Below are positions 38,395 through 49,893 of a stretch of 64,000 nucleotides of DNA, piece by piece; the first letter of the stretch is position 1; each line of letters opens with the position of its first letter. The position numbers were made by a program, and so were the translations under genes. The notes below the pieces were generated by a model. That model was not told where the DNA came from, searched no databases, and saw only the letters and a list, made by a program, of their open reading frames with translations. Origin of the DNA: Hsuehochloa calcarea (lineage: Eukaryota > Streptophyta > Magnoliopsida > Poales > Poaceae); contig CM070599.1 in NCBI GenBank assembly GCA_036346395.1, positions 10,965,232 to 11,029,231 on the forward strand. Direction: 5' to 3'.

Positions 38395-38969
38395 AAGCTA
38401 CGACGACTTACTCAGGGTGCTAAGACGGTAAGCGAGTACTATCAAGAGATGCAAGTGCTCATGATCCGTACAAGTGTGCGTGAGTCGGCAGAGGCGACTA
38501 TGACACGTTTCTTCGAGCGGCTGAATGAAGATGTGCGAAACTGTGTTGATTTGATGCAATACAATACCATGCAAGAATTACTTCGTCAAGCGGAGTGTGC
38601 TGAACAATGCGTGAAAGACACTCAAGCAAGGGGTGGCCGAACCACTCATAGCACTTGGAGGCATGCAACTTCGCATGACAGAGATGCGGGATCAACTCCT
38701 AAATCGGTTGCATCCACTATACCAGTTTGGAGTACATTCAAAGAAGCTTCGAAGCCTATGAGTGCTACATGTAAAGAAGCCTCACATGCTGATTCTAGTG
38801 CATTCTCTACGGCTAGAACTAGCAGCATTGAATGCTTCAAGTGCAAGGGCTGAGGTCATATGAAGAAGGATTGTCCAAACATGAAGACGGTGTTGCTTAC
38901 ACATGATGGCTATGCAACGCAGAGCGACAACGATAAATATGAACCTTTCGATGAATCTGAGAAGCTAGA
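38395..38969 (+). pseudogene. Gag remnant of Ty3/gypsy element F
   Basis: An in-frame stretch from about 38395 encodes a retrotransposon Gag capsid segment. GAKTVSEYYQEMQVLMIR is followed by EATMTRFFERLNEDV and a LMQYNTMQELLRQAE helix, matching the Gag core of chromovirus-type Ty3/gypsy elements. Near 38831-38880 is a CCHC zinc knuckle (C-x2-C-x4-H-x4-C, CFKC..GHMKKDC) interrupted by a TGA where Arg is usual. It lacks a start and an upstream LTR because element D abuts it. The frame runs to 38969, where element E is inserted, and the protease part follows on the far side at 50574. Confidence 0.8.
38965..38969. repeat. TSD of element E (left copy)
   Basis: CTAGA, repeated at 50574-50578. Confidence 0.93.
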
Positions 38970-39651
38970 TGTTGAGGATTAAAATATTCATATGTTATCT
39001 TAATATATGACAAAGACCATACGTCTTCGTGGTTGTAACTTCTAAGACCACCGACCTAACTGGTCGTAGGTATTACGGAAGTTATATAATAAATACCCTG
39101 GTCGGACAAAGTTCTAAACCTAGTCTACGACCAGGTAAGTACTCGTAAAGCTATGAACAGGCGTCTAGGTCGAATCCCCGACCACGCCACTCACTATGTG
39201 ATGAATGAACCACGTGTTTCATATTCCGCATAATACAACACCATCACGGTTGATGATTTAACGTCTCCTAAATCATTAACGCTTAAAGCGATTGAGCGTT
39301 TTCACCAACCGCCTTTGCAGTTAGTGGAACCGTCAAACTGCCGTCTCTTCCCGACCAGACACGTCGCTCCCCAACGGATGTCTCTTCATGGGATAACTGC
39401 CACCGCTTCATCAAGTACTTAAGGAGGACCATAGAAGGCCGAAGGGACAGAGGACACGGGGTACAGAACAACAGCACAAGCAGAAGACATCAAGCAAGAC
39501 ATAGCAAAGTGTTGTGTTTTTAGATACTCCCAGTGTTTGTAATTGTGAGTTCATAGCAATAAAGAGCAAGTCAGATCCACTCCCAGGAGTCACGCACATT
39601 TTTTCTCTTTTCATTTATATATTCATAAGATCGGCGATTTGATCGTCGACA
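38970..39651 (+). repeat. Element E 5' LTR
   Basis: 682 bp, TGTTGAGG..GTCGACA. It differs from the 3' LTR by a few substitutions and by small clustered changes near 39285-39300 and 39455-39485. Confidence 0.95.
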
Positions 39652-39653
39652 GC

Positions 39654-39671
39654 TGGCGCCGTCTGTGGGGA
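39654..39671 (+). promoter_or_regulatory. Primer binding site of element E
   Basis: TGGCGCCGTCTGTGGGGA two bases after the LTR. This TGGCGCC-type site is characteristic of Tat-lineage elements and differs from the initiator-Met site used by families A to D. Confidence 0.9.
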
Positions 39672-39742
39672 AGATAGTGCAAAACTTCTGAAGAGGTTCT
39701 TTGCTCAACTCATCCGTTTTCTTCATATTCGTAATTGCAAGT

Positions 39743-40483
39743 ATGGCAGGAACATGGGATGAGGAGAACTGGTTCGACTTGGATGACTACTCCAACCTTG
39801 ACATGGAAGCCTGCATCCAAGCCATGCAACATGGGGAATCTTCGTCCTCCTCCGATGGTTCGCAAGTCGCTGACGACAGCGAACTTGAGCGGATGGATGA
39901 AGATACACCGTTGCGCCAAGAGGCGCCCTCTGAGGTACAGGTCGTTCCGACCAGTTCGAGACGTCCGAAAGTTTTTCCAAGCCCGGTTTCCCCGACCGGC
40001 GTAAAAGGTGACAACACCTCAGCCCCACAACCCAAGGGTCAATATACCCTTGACACAATCATGGCTGACAGGTATTCACCAACGGCCTCTGGAAATTCCA
40101 GGGACCAACCGACACCTGGTAACGGTGTCGATGAGACCCTCATCGGTAATGGGCCGAGTGAGGACGATAGAACTCAGTATCCGATCGGCAATCCGCCGAA
40201 TCAGGCTGAGCCCGCCACGAAGACCTCAGGAGGTTCTCATCTCCGACCGATCTTCATCGTGGAAGTCTCTGGTAGAAGCACTGAGAAGTTCTCCACTAGT
40301 CACAGTGGAAGCTCCTCAGAAGATCATTGCTGGAAGCATGAGGTCAACACGATCGGAAACACTGATCGTGATGCCACTCACAGTCCTGCACACCCTGCCT
40401 CGCCACCACCTGCTAATGGAGATGGCGCGGGCAATCAAGCACCACCTACCGAGCAACGGAGGCGATGGGCGTCCATCGGCTAA
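39743..40483 (+). CDS. gag: Element E Gag, N-terminal part
   Basis: Open frame of 246 codons from the first ATG with plausible context after the primer site (MAGTWDEENWFDLDDY). It is acidic and low in complexity, rich in Ser, Pro, Thr and Gly, and lacks known folds, as is usual for the N-terminal half of Tat Gag ahead of the capsid core. The annotated stop at 40483 is followed by about 650 bases in which the frame is lost before the capsid core reappears near 41131, so this is a fragment of a longer Gag. A frame starting upstream at 39701 reads through the same region, but no ATG supports it better. Confidence 0.6.
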   Translation: MAGTWDEENWFDLDDYSNLDMEACIQAMQHGESSSSSDGSQVADDSELERMDEDTPLRQEAPSEVQVVPTSSRRPKVFPSPVSPTGVKGDNTSAPQPKGQYTLDTIMADRYSPTASGNSRDQPTPGNGVDETLIGNGPSEDDRTQYPIGNPPNQAEPATKTSGGSHLRPIFIVEVSGRSTEKFSTSHSGSSSEDHCWKHEVNTIGNTDRDATHSPAHPASPPPANGDGAGNQAPPTEQRRRWASIG

Positions 40484-41130
40484 TACGCGTGGTGCGGCCC
40501 ACCAAGGATAGCAGTCATGGCGGAGTTAGGCCAAAGGTCCAGAGGAACTTGGTCTCGAACACCAACATCTTGATGAATCCTCCGAGACCTTGGTAGCGAT
40601 TCGAACTTGTGTCGTATTCAAGATATTCTTAATATCTGACCACTGCTCAGGTGAAGCTCTGGCTTTACCCAATTGGTGGAGCGGTATCGGAAATTCTTCA
40701 ACGAATGCGGCGCGCAGCGTCAGCGCGAGGGCAAAGGATGTCACAAAGTCTAACGGTGACTTCATCTCGGCGCTCCTCCCTCGATGAGAGGCGAATGGTC
40801 ACCACCGGTACCTAGACCTCCTCGGCGATTCCGACCAAGAGGTCATGAAGGAAGAAGGTTGTTTGAACAACGACTTCTTCCCTAGCCAAGGAGAGCACCG
40901 CTTGGCGGATGATCTCCGTCATCATCCGAACCATGCTAATGGTCAAAGCGTCATGATAACGTCTGCGGCCGGATCGGACGACGGAGCCTCGGCGTTCAAA
41001 TAGAAGAAACCGATCTCCCTCGATCATAATCGGCACCTTTTCCAAGAAGGCGCTATGAATCGATTCTGAGTTGTCGAGCCTTTTCTGCGGGGCTCCAAGG
41101 CAGACGTTGGCCTAATAGGTTCGACACGCC

Positions 41131-42809
41131 AACATGGATAAATTCGATGGATCTCAAAATCCATTAGAGTTTCTCGGATATATACCACGCCATCGAGTGC
41201 TTGGTGGTGATGAAAACGTGATGGCTAATTATTTACCCACGGTTCTGGAAGGATCTGCCCGGTCTTGGTTGCTAAACTAACCGGTCGGATCTATTTATAC
41301 TTGGGAACAGCTCTGCGATCTATTGATTGTGAATTTCGAGTGCGTCACGATCGCATACGAAAGGAGGATGATCTCCATCGAACTCGGCAGGAACCAAAGG
41401 AAACTCTCCGTCAGTACATCAAAAGGTTTAGCCAGGTTCGAAATTCTATTCCAGAGATTGCAGAATCTTCTGTGATTCAGGCATTCAAGGCAGGTCTAAG
41501 GAATCGGCGGTTTACGGAGGATATCGCTATGAATCCTCCACGAACAACCGCCGAACTCTTTGACATGGCTGATAGGTATGCGGCCGCTAGTGAGGCGGTT
41601 GAATGGAATGAAGTCGTTGATCGAAAAGATAAAATCCCTCAACCTGGCCTTGAGAAGTCCGAAAAGAATCCCAAGAAGGTTTCCAAGAAGAAGAAGCACC
41701 GCAAAATGGGCACCAAGGAAGTCCTAGCGGTTCCAGATAAACCGTTCAAGGGTAAGAAAGACTATACCGGTCGGGGCAAAGCCAAAGTTCCGACCGATAG
41801 CCATAATAAAGGTAAGAAGTGGTGTCCACTTCACCAACAAGCAGGGCATGACCTACGCACCTGTCGTGTTTGGCAAAAAAAGCTGGAGGATTTCTATGCA
41901 GGTAAAGGCTCACTTCCCGCAATTCAGGAGTTGGGGGAAACAAGTTCCAAAAAGGACAAGGATGGCGACGAAGAGATGGAGTACCAAGAGCCTCAACGCA
42001 CGGTCAATATGATCTTTGGAGGTTCTTCTTCATACGACTCACGCCGTCATCTGAAAGCCATGGAGCGAGAGGTCAACTTATCGGAACCTTCGATCATCAC
42101 CAAACAATCAAGGTGGTCGGATACCGTGATCTCCTTCAGCAAAGAAGATTGCCTCGTCTCATCAACTCGACCGGGTAGGTTCCCTATTATTGTAGAGCCT
42201 ACTATTAATAATTGCAAAGTCAATCGAGTTTTGATAGACGGTGGTAGCTCTTTAAATATCTTATTTTCGGGAGCTTTAGAAGATATGCAGGTTCCTAGAT
42301 CAAAGGTAAAACCGGTGAAATACGCCTTTCATGGCATAGTTCCTGGTTCTACCGCCAAACCGATAGGACAAGTATCCTTACCGGTTACGTTCGGAAGCCC
42401 TGATAACTTCCGAACGGAAAAGATTTCATTTGACGTGGTTGATTTCGAAACCGCATATAATGGAATTCTTGGTCGTCCGGCCTTAGCAAAATTCTTGATA
42501 GCCACGCACTACGGGTATCAAAGTTTGAAAATGCCAGGACCAAAAGGTGTGATCATGGTTCGTGGAGATCGCAAAATGGCATACGCATGTGATCGAAGGT
42601 CTTTAGAATCGGTCGATGAGCTACCACCGAAATTCGACTCATCATCCATGCAGGTCAAGCACTCCAGACCCAAGATAACGCCCAAACCGTCCGACCAGAC
42701 CAAAGAGGTTCCACTCGACAAAGGCGCTCCTTCAGGAAACGTCATGTCAAGCAATGATGGTGGATCCTCTCCAAAGGTGCTGATCGGAGCAAGACTCAAT
42801 CCTAAATAG
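41131..42809 (+). pseudogene. gag-pro: Element E Gag capsid core plus aspartic protease
   Basis: From 41131 a frame gives MDKFDGSQNPLEFLGY..SARSWL and then YTWEQLCDLL. After a stop near 41275 and a frameshift near 41335 it continues as an open frame to 42809. This gives the retrotransposon Gag core (ETLRQYIKRFSQVRNSIPEI), a basic Lys-rich linker, a knuckle-like region (WCPLHQQAGHDLRTCRVW, about 41818-41872), and a retropepsin-like protease with the active-site loop VLIDGGSSLNILF (about 42223-42261). DGGS is the usual form in Tat elements. An IGARLNPK segment ends it, where reverse transcriptase should begin. Capsid packages RNA; the protease matures the polyprotein. Confidence 0.85.
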
Positions 42810-42819
42810 GAAGAGTCGC

Positions 42820-43560
42820 TCGTCTCCTTCCTCCGAGCAAACAAGGATGTATTCGCATGGCAAACGTCCGACATGCCCGAAGTCCCGTGGAGGTGATCGA
42901 GCACGAGGCTAAGCGCTCACCGACAAAAATCCGGTCAGCGAAGCTCGGACGTTTCGCACCGGCCAGGAAGGGCGTCATCGATCGAGATTGACAAGCTCTT
43001 AAAGGTTGGATTCATTCGTGAAGTACATCACCCTCAATGGCTCGCTAATCTGTAATGGTTAGGAAGAGTAATGGGAAATGGAGGATGTGTATAGACTTCA
43101 CGGATCTTAATAAAGCTTGTCAGAAGGATGATTTTCCCTTCCTCGCATTGATCAACTTGTAGACTCTACCTCCGGGTGCGAGTTATTAAGTTTTTTAGAT
43201 GCCTACTCAGGGTACCACCAGATTAGTATGGGTAAAGAAGATGAAGAGAAGACTTCCTTCATCACTCCATTTGGCACTTACTGTTATGTAAAGATGCCCT
43301 TTGGTCTCAAAAACGCTGGTGCAACTTTTCAAAGATTAATGCAGAAAACCTTCAGCCCACAAATAGGTCGAAATTTGGAAGCCTACGTTGATGACTTGGT
43401 AGTGAAAAGTGTCAACTCCGGTGACCATATGCTTGACCTTAAAGAGACTTTCAATAACTTGAGAAGACATAACCTCAAGTTGAATCCCGGAGAAGTGTGT
43501 GTTCGGGTTTCGCAGAAAGCCGCTCGGTTTCCTAGTTTCGGCTAGAGGTATCGAAGCAAA
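42820..43560 (+). pseudogene. pol: Element E reverse transcriptase (frameshifted)
   Basis: RT motifs are spread over several frames. GFIREVHHPQWLAN and WRMCIDFTDLNKAC (about 43010-43120) are followed by an open stretch with KTSFITPFGTYCYVKMPFGL and AGATFQRLM, and by the catalytic YVDD box (AYVDDLVVKS, 43381-43410). The two Asp residues bind the catalytic metal ions. Breaks occur near 42885-43060 and again near 43510-43545. RT copies the genomic RNA into DNA inside virus-like particles. Confidence 0.88.
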
Positions 43561-44555
43561 CCCGGCGAAGATATCGGCCATCCATCAGAATCGCCCCCGA
43601 CCACGAAGAAGGAAGTCCAGAAGCTAACCGGTTGTATGGCAGCGCTAAGTCGTTTCATAGCCAGGTTAGGGAAAAGGGACTACCTTTCTTCAAACTTCTT
43701 CGGAAACATGGAAGTTTCAGTGGGCGACTGAGCGAATGATGCCTTTGAAAACTCAAAGAGTACCTTCGAGCGCCGGTCTTAGTCTCTCCAAGACCCGGAA
43801 ACATCATGATTTACGTGGTCGCAATGCCACAAGTCGTTGGTGGTGTCTTGGTCGTAGAACGTGAAAACGTCCAACGACCAGTGTATTACGTAAGCGAAGT
43901 CTTACATGGGCCAAAGGAAAGATACCCACAGGTACAAAAGTTGCTTTATAGTCTCCTTATGGCTTCAAGGAAACTAAGGCATTACTTTCAGGCCCACAAA
44001 GTGGTCGTGCCTACTGGATATCCCTTAGGTCAAGTCCTTGGAAATAGGGAATCGTCAGGACGAATAGCAAAATGGGCGGTGGAACTAGGGACGTTCAACC
44101 TCCATTTCATCTCACGAACAGCCATAAAGTCTCAGGCGATAGCAGAATTCATTGCCGAGTGGACAAACCCGGAATCCAAGCAAGGACCCGAGTACGAGCA
44201 CCACGATGAGTGGACAATGTACTTTGACGGTTCCTTAATGCTTAAAGGATCGGGGGCTGGAGTCGTCTTGATATCCCCTACCGGCGAACACATCAAGTAT
44301 GTCGTCCAGTTTAACTTTCCCGCTAAAAACAATGTGGCGGAGTACGAAGGTTTGCTGGTAGGACTTCGAGCAGCTCGTTCGCTCGGGATTCGCAAATTGC
44401 TAGTGAAAGGCGATTCTCAACTAGTAGCGAATCAAGTAGGGAAAGAGTACCAATGCTCGAGTACCAAGATGTCTTCCTATCCGCGAAATGCGGAAATTCG
44501 AAAAGCACTTCTTGGTTTCCGGATCAACATATTCCTAGAAAGGAGAACTTTCTAG
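43561..44555 (+). pseudogene. pol: Element E RNase H region: retroviral-type connection plus archaeal-type RNase H
   Basis: After frameshifts through 43560-43805 (QKLTGCMAALSRF), an open frame from 43806 covers the first RNase H-like domain (VYYVSEVLHGPKERYPQVQK, IAKWAVELG). It then covers a second RNase H of the archaeal type beginning WTMYFDGSLMLKGSGAGVVL at about 44211, with catalytic Asp (FDGS), Glu (NNVAEYEGL) and Asp (VKGDSQLV). Two RNase H domains in tandem are the known hallmark of the Tat clade. The tail breaks after about 44430, where the reading frame shifts. Confidence 0.88.
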
Positions 44556-45257
44556 CGGATCGGTTAGCACGGATGGCCTCTACTAGGTCAACCGTCCCGC
44601 CAGAGTTTTTCTCGAGCAACTCGATTCACCCTTGGTACTCGAGCATTCGAGAACATCGATAGTTTACATCAGTCAATCCTATTGACTCGATAACTTAGAT
44701 GCTCCACGGATCGGTGACGATCAAGGTAGAGCTGGATGACATCGATCTACAATTATCTTGACATGACCTAATTCACGAAGATGATGTAGAGGTGATTGTA
44801 TAGCACGAAGGCCAAATCATACACTCTAATCGAGCGTACCTTGTATAAGCGAGGATCTCATGGAGTGTTGATGAGATGTATATCTCAATCGGTGGCATTA
44901 GGTTGCTAACCAAATTCATGAAGGAGTCTGTGGAGCACATCATTCCTCTGAGTAACCTTGGTCGGTAAAGCCTTGAGCAAGGATACTCTTCGCCAGCGCC
45001 CTTCATGATGCAAAAGAGCTCGTGACGGCGCGTACAATGTCGATTTGAGCCGACAAGTACATCGGTAGGCACAAGCTTTGCAAACAATCCCTCTTTCTTG
45101 GCCTTTTGCAACACAGGGACTAGACATTCAGGACCATTCCCAAGAGCACCGGGGCTTCAATTCTGTTCGTCATGATTGACACGTTTACAAAATGGATTGA
45201 AGCCGAGCGGTTGTAAAAGTTACAACTGAAGCCGCTAAGAGGTTCATAACAAAAAAT
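44556..45257 (+). pseudogene. pol: Element E degraded link between RNase H and integrase core
   Basis: This should hold the end of RNase H, the integrase zinc domain and the first catalytic Asp, but only scraps are readable. KENFLADRLARMAS is at about 44547-44588, and an FTKWIEAE-like remnant at about 45182-45215. The HHCC zinc motif is not recognisable. An antisense open stretch at 44773-45114 has no homology I recognise and is treated as chance. Confidence 0.6.
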
Positions 45258-45952
45258 GTGATTACACGATTTGATGTACCCAGTCGTATTATCACGGACA
45301 ATGGTACCCAGTTCTCAAGTAGCAATTTCCATGAATTCTGCGAAGAACTAGGAACCAAGATCCATTTCACTTATGTGGCTCATCCACAGAGCAATGGAGC
45401 GGTCGAGCGTGCCAATGGTATCATAATACAGGGGATAAAACACCGAGTATTCGACCAGTTAATAAAACGGTCAGGGGCTTGGGTTCAAGAACTTTCTTCT
45501 GTTTTATGGGTCGGACCACGACCAGTCGTGCGACCGGTGAAACACCTTTCTTTTTAGTTTATGGGGCCGAAGCTATGCTTCCTCCAGAATTGAAAATTGG
45601 CTCTGCTCGCACTGATTGCTTTAACTTAAGCAATCAGGAAGAACATCGTCTCGACGATATCAATTTCCTTGAAGAACGACGGAACCAAGCTTTGATACGT
45701 TCGGCAATCTACCAACAAGCCATGCGAAGGTACTACAATCGTAAGGTGCAACCTCGCAACCTCGCTGTAGGTGATCTGGTTCTCAGAAAAATTCAGAGCC
45801 AAGCAGGGCGCAATAAACTCTCCCCTAAATGGGAAGGTCCTTACACTGTGGTCGAAGTTACCCGACCAGGCTCAGTACGATTAGCCATGTCAGACGGCAG
45901 GGTTTTGTCGAATTCATGGAACATTGACCAATTGCGTAAGTTCTTTGTTTAA
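45230..45952 (+). pseudogene. pol: Element E integrase core and C-terminal domain
   Basis: The core is open from about 45230: VITRFDVPSRIITDNGTQFS carries the second catalytic Asp, and AHPQSNGAVERANG carries the Glu. After a frameshift near 45480-45545 the frame continues to the natural stop at 45952 through TPFFLVYGAEAMLPPEL, a YNRKV..GDLVLRK segment and KWEGPYTVVEV, the GPY/F-type C-terminal motif that binds DNA. It ends NIDQLRKFFV. Integrase joins the cDNA to the chromosome. The frame change splits it, so it is not functional as read. Confidence 0.88.
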
Positions 45953-46781
45953 TTTCTTTCATTTCATTTCGTTTCATTTCGTTTCAATTCTTGTAAACAT
46001 GATAATTAAATTTGGAGTAGCGAGTGATGTTATTTATATGACGTTGCGTAATCCTGGTCGACTACGGTTCGTATGCTCTGGATTATAAAGTGTATAGTTT
46101 ATATTTCAAAATTATGTTCTACTCTTGTTTGGCTACTGGTCGGGACACGGAAAACCTCCTAGTCGAAGTCTCTCCTTTTTCACACGTGGTTCCACCCACT
46201 GGAAGGAGCTTCCTAGCGACGGTCTTTTTCCTACGATCCTCGCTACCAGTCGGACTAAGAGCATGAGCACGTCTTGCAAAATATATTTTATACCTTTATT
46301 TCCTAGCTAGGTTCATTCCGACCAGTATTGAGAATCGCATAGAAGTAAAACCACTTATCTGCTTTTAACATATGTTGTCTTATCATATTTTTCCCTCTTA
46401 TCAAGGAGAATTCTTTATTTTTCCGACCATATGTTGTCTTAGTAAAGTACTTCGATCATTAAAAACAGATTTACAACTAGCCGAAACTTACACGGTTCCG
46501 ACCATAAAGGTTTCCTAGTATTACCACGATCAGTTTTTTACCGATCAGTACATACTTACAAGTAATGGTTGAGATTTGGATTTATATTCTTGGCCTCAGG
46601 TAGTACTATTATATAGTAAAGATCTTCTGCTATATAACAGTCGGGGGCTAGGTAAGACATAAATTCGCAAGTCTAATTAGGATGAATAAAAGAATTTTTC
46701 CATTTTTGATAAGAGAAAGGTAAGTCTTTACATTGTATGCATTGTTTTCTCCTGCAGCTAAACTACTAGAGAATGCCTAAG
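45953..46781. other. Element E spacer between pol and antisense gene
   Basis: Non-coding, AT-rich. It contains CAGTCGGGGGCTAGG at 46639-46652, which closely resembles the true polypurine tract TTCGGGGGCTAGC at 49881-49893. Repeated TTCATTTCGTTTCATTTCG words follow the pol stop. Confidence 0.7.
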
Positions 46782-49579
46782 CTAACTACTGCTAGATGGA
46801 GATCTGACTTCCATCTCTTCTGCGACCTTCTCGCCTAGAGGTTTCATCTCTGCGAGGATCTGATTTGCCTCTGCGGGTAAGCAGTTGAAATCCTCTTCGA
46901 TGGCTTGAAGGTTAGTTGATGGGTGGAAGCTTTCGGCTTTGCCAAAGCAAGACCGACTCCAGGGCAATAGACTCCTTAACGGAGTGGGCATAGTTCTCCC
47001 TAGTAGTCTTGAGCAAAACCTTGAGCTCTTCCAACAAAGAGCCTAGGAAGTTGACCTTCTCTATTGGGTCACTCAAGGAGGGCAAGCTTGATCCCGCGCC
47101 CATATCAAAAAGCATTTTGTTTAGCGAGGTGATTTTCTCGTTCAAACTAAGCACGAGAGCTGCCCCCTTGTCCTGCTCAAATTCCAGAGCTTTCTTCACT
47201 CTGGTCAATGCTTGTTTTTGTTCTGCATAGACAGAGCAAGTATTAAGTAAAAAGATTGGAAGACATACTGAGTTATGACTGCGACCAGTTACCTTCCTCT
47301 CTCTTCCTGGAATCATCCAGAAGCTTTTTATTGCTAGTCGTCAAGACTTCGATCGACCGGTTCTTAGCCTGAAGTTCTTCTTCAAGCTTTATTCTTCTGG
47401 CCTTTTCAGCCAAAGCATCTTCTTTTATTTTCTCTAAATCTATCAAAAGAATTTTTGATAAGGGAGAATAAATAAAAGGAAAGCCTTAATGAGGAAAAAA
47501 GAAGAGGAACTCTTACTCTCTATCTCAGAGTGTTTTTCTTCTAATATCATAACTCGCTCGGTTAGTCCTCCGACCGTAGCGAGGTTTTCGATCATATGCT
47601 GCACAAGTAGCATTTTTTCCATAAAACTTCTTGTAAACTTCAAGAAAGGTTATGGAGAAGATTGAAGACACTTACCCGAATTACGACATCATTGTAATCG
47701 GTACAAATTTTATCGGGCTTCGCCTGCGTCAGGCGATCCGATATTCTCCCCCAATAATCATCAAGTTCCTTACTCGCGGCAAATCGAGTTGAGAAAGGAA
47801 ACTTGTTAGTTTTGGAGGGATGACCTTCAGGTACTAGAACCTGTGGAAGATCAGCAGTGGTCTCTACCTCCGTTGCCGGCATAGTGACTACTACGGGATC
47901 TAACTCAGTTTCCAGAGCCGAAGTTGGCTCGGGGGCTCCTCCGACCACGTCATCCTCAAGATGTCCTACGAGGAAGACAATGGCGGGACCACCTCCGATC
48001 GCCTTACTGTTGAATGCGTTGGTCGAAGCGACCGAGGATTCAACAGATCTGCACAAGAGAGAAACAGAAAGTTCAATTCTACTTGGAATATACGAGGTAT
48101 GTTTTTTATATAAAAATTGTACATACCTGGTTGTTTTCTTAGTCTTGATCTTATAGCGCGCTGGTTTAAAATCCGTTACGCCTGTTTTTCTCTTCTTTCC
48201 AATTGTTCCCACCAGTTCTGAACTGGTAGGTTCAATTGTATTCTCTACACTCCCGATCAGGAGATCAGAAGCAATGTTCTCGACCATCTGGTCAAGAGCA
48301 AGGTCCCTGACTCCTGGGTCAGAAAGTGTAGTTTCACTGGTCTCAGGAACAGCTGTCTCATAGACAACTAGACGAGACTCAGTGATTGCCGCCTGGATTA
48401 ACAAACAAGGTTAATCAGGTGAAGAATATACTTCATCTTGCAGAAGTTATTTCTTTCAGTTGCTTACCTCAGCGTGACCGCTGCCCTCAGCGATCACAAG
48501 GCTGGTCGGATAATCAATAGACTCACACGTCTCCGTAACCTCGTTGATCTTAAGTCCGACCAACTACACATAAAGAGGATTAAAATTGATCGAAAATAAC
48601 TGAAAAGGTGAAAAGAAGTTAATACGCTTACCCTAAGTCTTTCAGTCCTCTCCTCGGCACCAGCAAATGCTAGGATTAAGGGAAAGCTAGCCTTGTCATC
48701 AGGTTCGCCAGCACAGATCATTTTGATCCTATTTCTGACGTCCTCAGAAGATAAGACTACGATTATAAATGAAAGATCTTAGTTTTACGAAAATAATCAA
48801 CTCGCAAAATAATCTGGTCGGGATTTTCTGAAAAATTACCTGGATCAGAATCGTTGGTAGCATCATCGCCACCGATGAACCAGAGCATCGAACGTGCCCT
48901 GGTCTTTAAACGGACTAATCCTCCTAATGGAAAAGTCCTTACAGCGTGCGGAGGTTAAACCTCTGACACTCAAGAGATGGATAGCCTCAACCCATCTCCC
49001 AACTTCTCCCTCCTTCTTCGAGGAGGAACGCCAACGCGAGTTCTCGACCGCCTTCTTACCGCTGTAATATAGGCCGTCTTCTCGTGTAACCTTCATGTAG
49101 AACCAGCTTTTCTTCCATGACGACCAAGAAGACTTCGAATACATACGAATGTACTCGTCGGCCTTGCTATCATGAAGCCTTAGGGTACATTCCCCAGGGG
49201 TGCTGGTCGTTTTCTTCGTGTTCGCCATCCGGTAGTAATACTTGAAGAGTTCCATTGTCGGTGGAATCCCCAAGTATGCTTCGCAGAGGTAGACGAAGAT
49301 GCTTAGGTTTGCAATGGCGTTGGGAGCGAGGTTGATCAACTCGACCTCGTAGAACTCCAGCACTTGAGAAAGAAAAGGATGTGCTGGAAGCTTGAGCCCG
49401 CACTCAACGTACGCGAGGAACACCGGGATTTCTCCCTCCTCGCTGATTGGGTAGTGCTCTCCGAAAGCCGATCTCCAAGAGATCAAACTCCTGTCGGGTA
49501 GAAACCCAACCCTCTCCAAACTCTCCAATTTTCTCTCGCTCAGATCGGAGATCGACCAGTTTGCGATGAGGTCCGACAT
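46782..49579 (-). CDS. Antisense multi-exon gene of Tat element (Transposase_28-like, coiled coil)
   Basis: An ATG at 49579 opens a long first exon (to about 48840) encoding a domain that matches the grass 'putative gypsy type transposon' family (Pfam Transposase_28). Key stretches are ISWRSAFGEHYPISEEGEIP, AHPFLSQVLEFYEVELINLA and FVYLCEAYLGIPPTMELFKY. Further exons with GT-AG borders can be traced: 48756-48632 (ICAGEPDDKASFPL), 48563-48468, 48392-48127, 48048-47676 (WGRISDRLTQAKPDK), and then coiled-coil exons near 47633-47517, 47441-47292 and 47227-46782, the last ending RSPSSSS and a stop. One frameshift lies near 48880. Such antisense genes between pol and the 3' LTR are known in Tat elements; their role is unknown. 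Exon borders 4 to 8 are by eye. Confidence 0.75.
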
Positions 49580-49880
49580 GATGCTTTCCTTTATTTTTGG
49601 GTGAAGAACTCAAGGAAGATTTTCTTGGAGATAGAGGCGTAAAGGTTTAAAGCACTCAGCCGGGGTCGTTTTATAGGCATTTCACTGTAACCGACTCTGC
49701 GAGAAGTCCAACGGGCAAATACCTTTTCGCAGCGAGATGTAAAGGCTTTTCCTTTTTCCAGCGGTTTCTCAACTTTAAAATGAATACAGACCGTCTCGAG
49801 TCCCGCGGCATTTAATGAGAGGTCTGTTCGATATGATTGCATCGGAAAACGTGTCCACACGACCAACATTCATTTAAAAG

Positions 49881-49893
49881 TTCGGGGGCTAGC
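49881..49893 (+). promoter_or_regulatory. Polypurine tract of element E
   Basis: TTCGGGGGCTAGC directly precedes the 3' LTR and would prime plus-strand DNA synthesis. Confidence 0.85.

Noticed and set aside
44773..45114. 113-codon minus-strand frame in element E
   Set aside because: It lies in degraded pol between RNase H and integrase. No homology; likely a chance opening.
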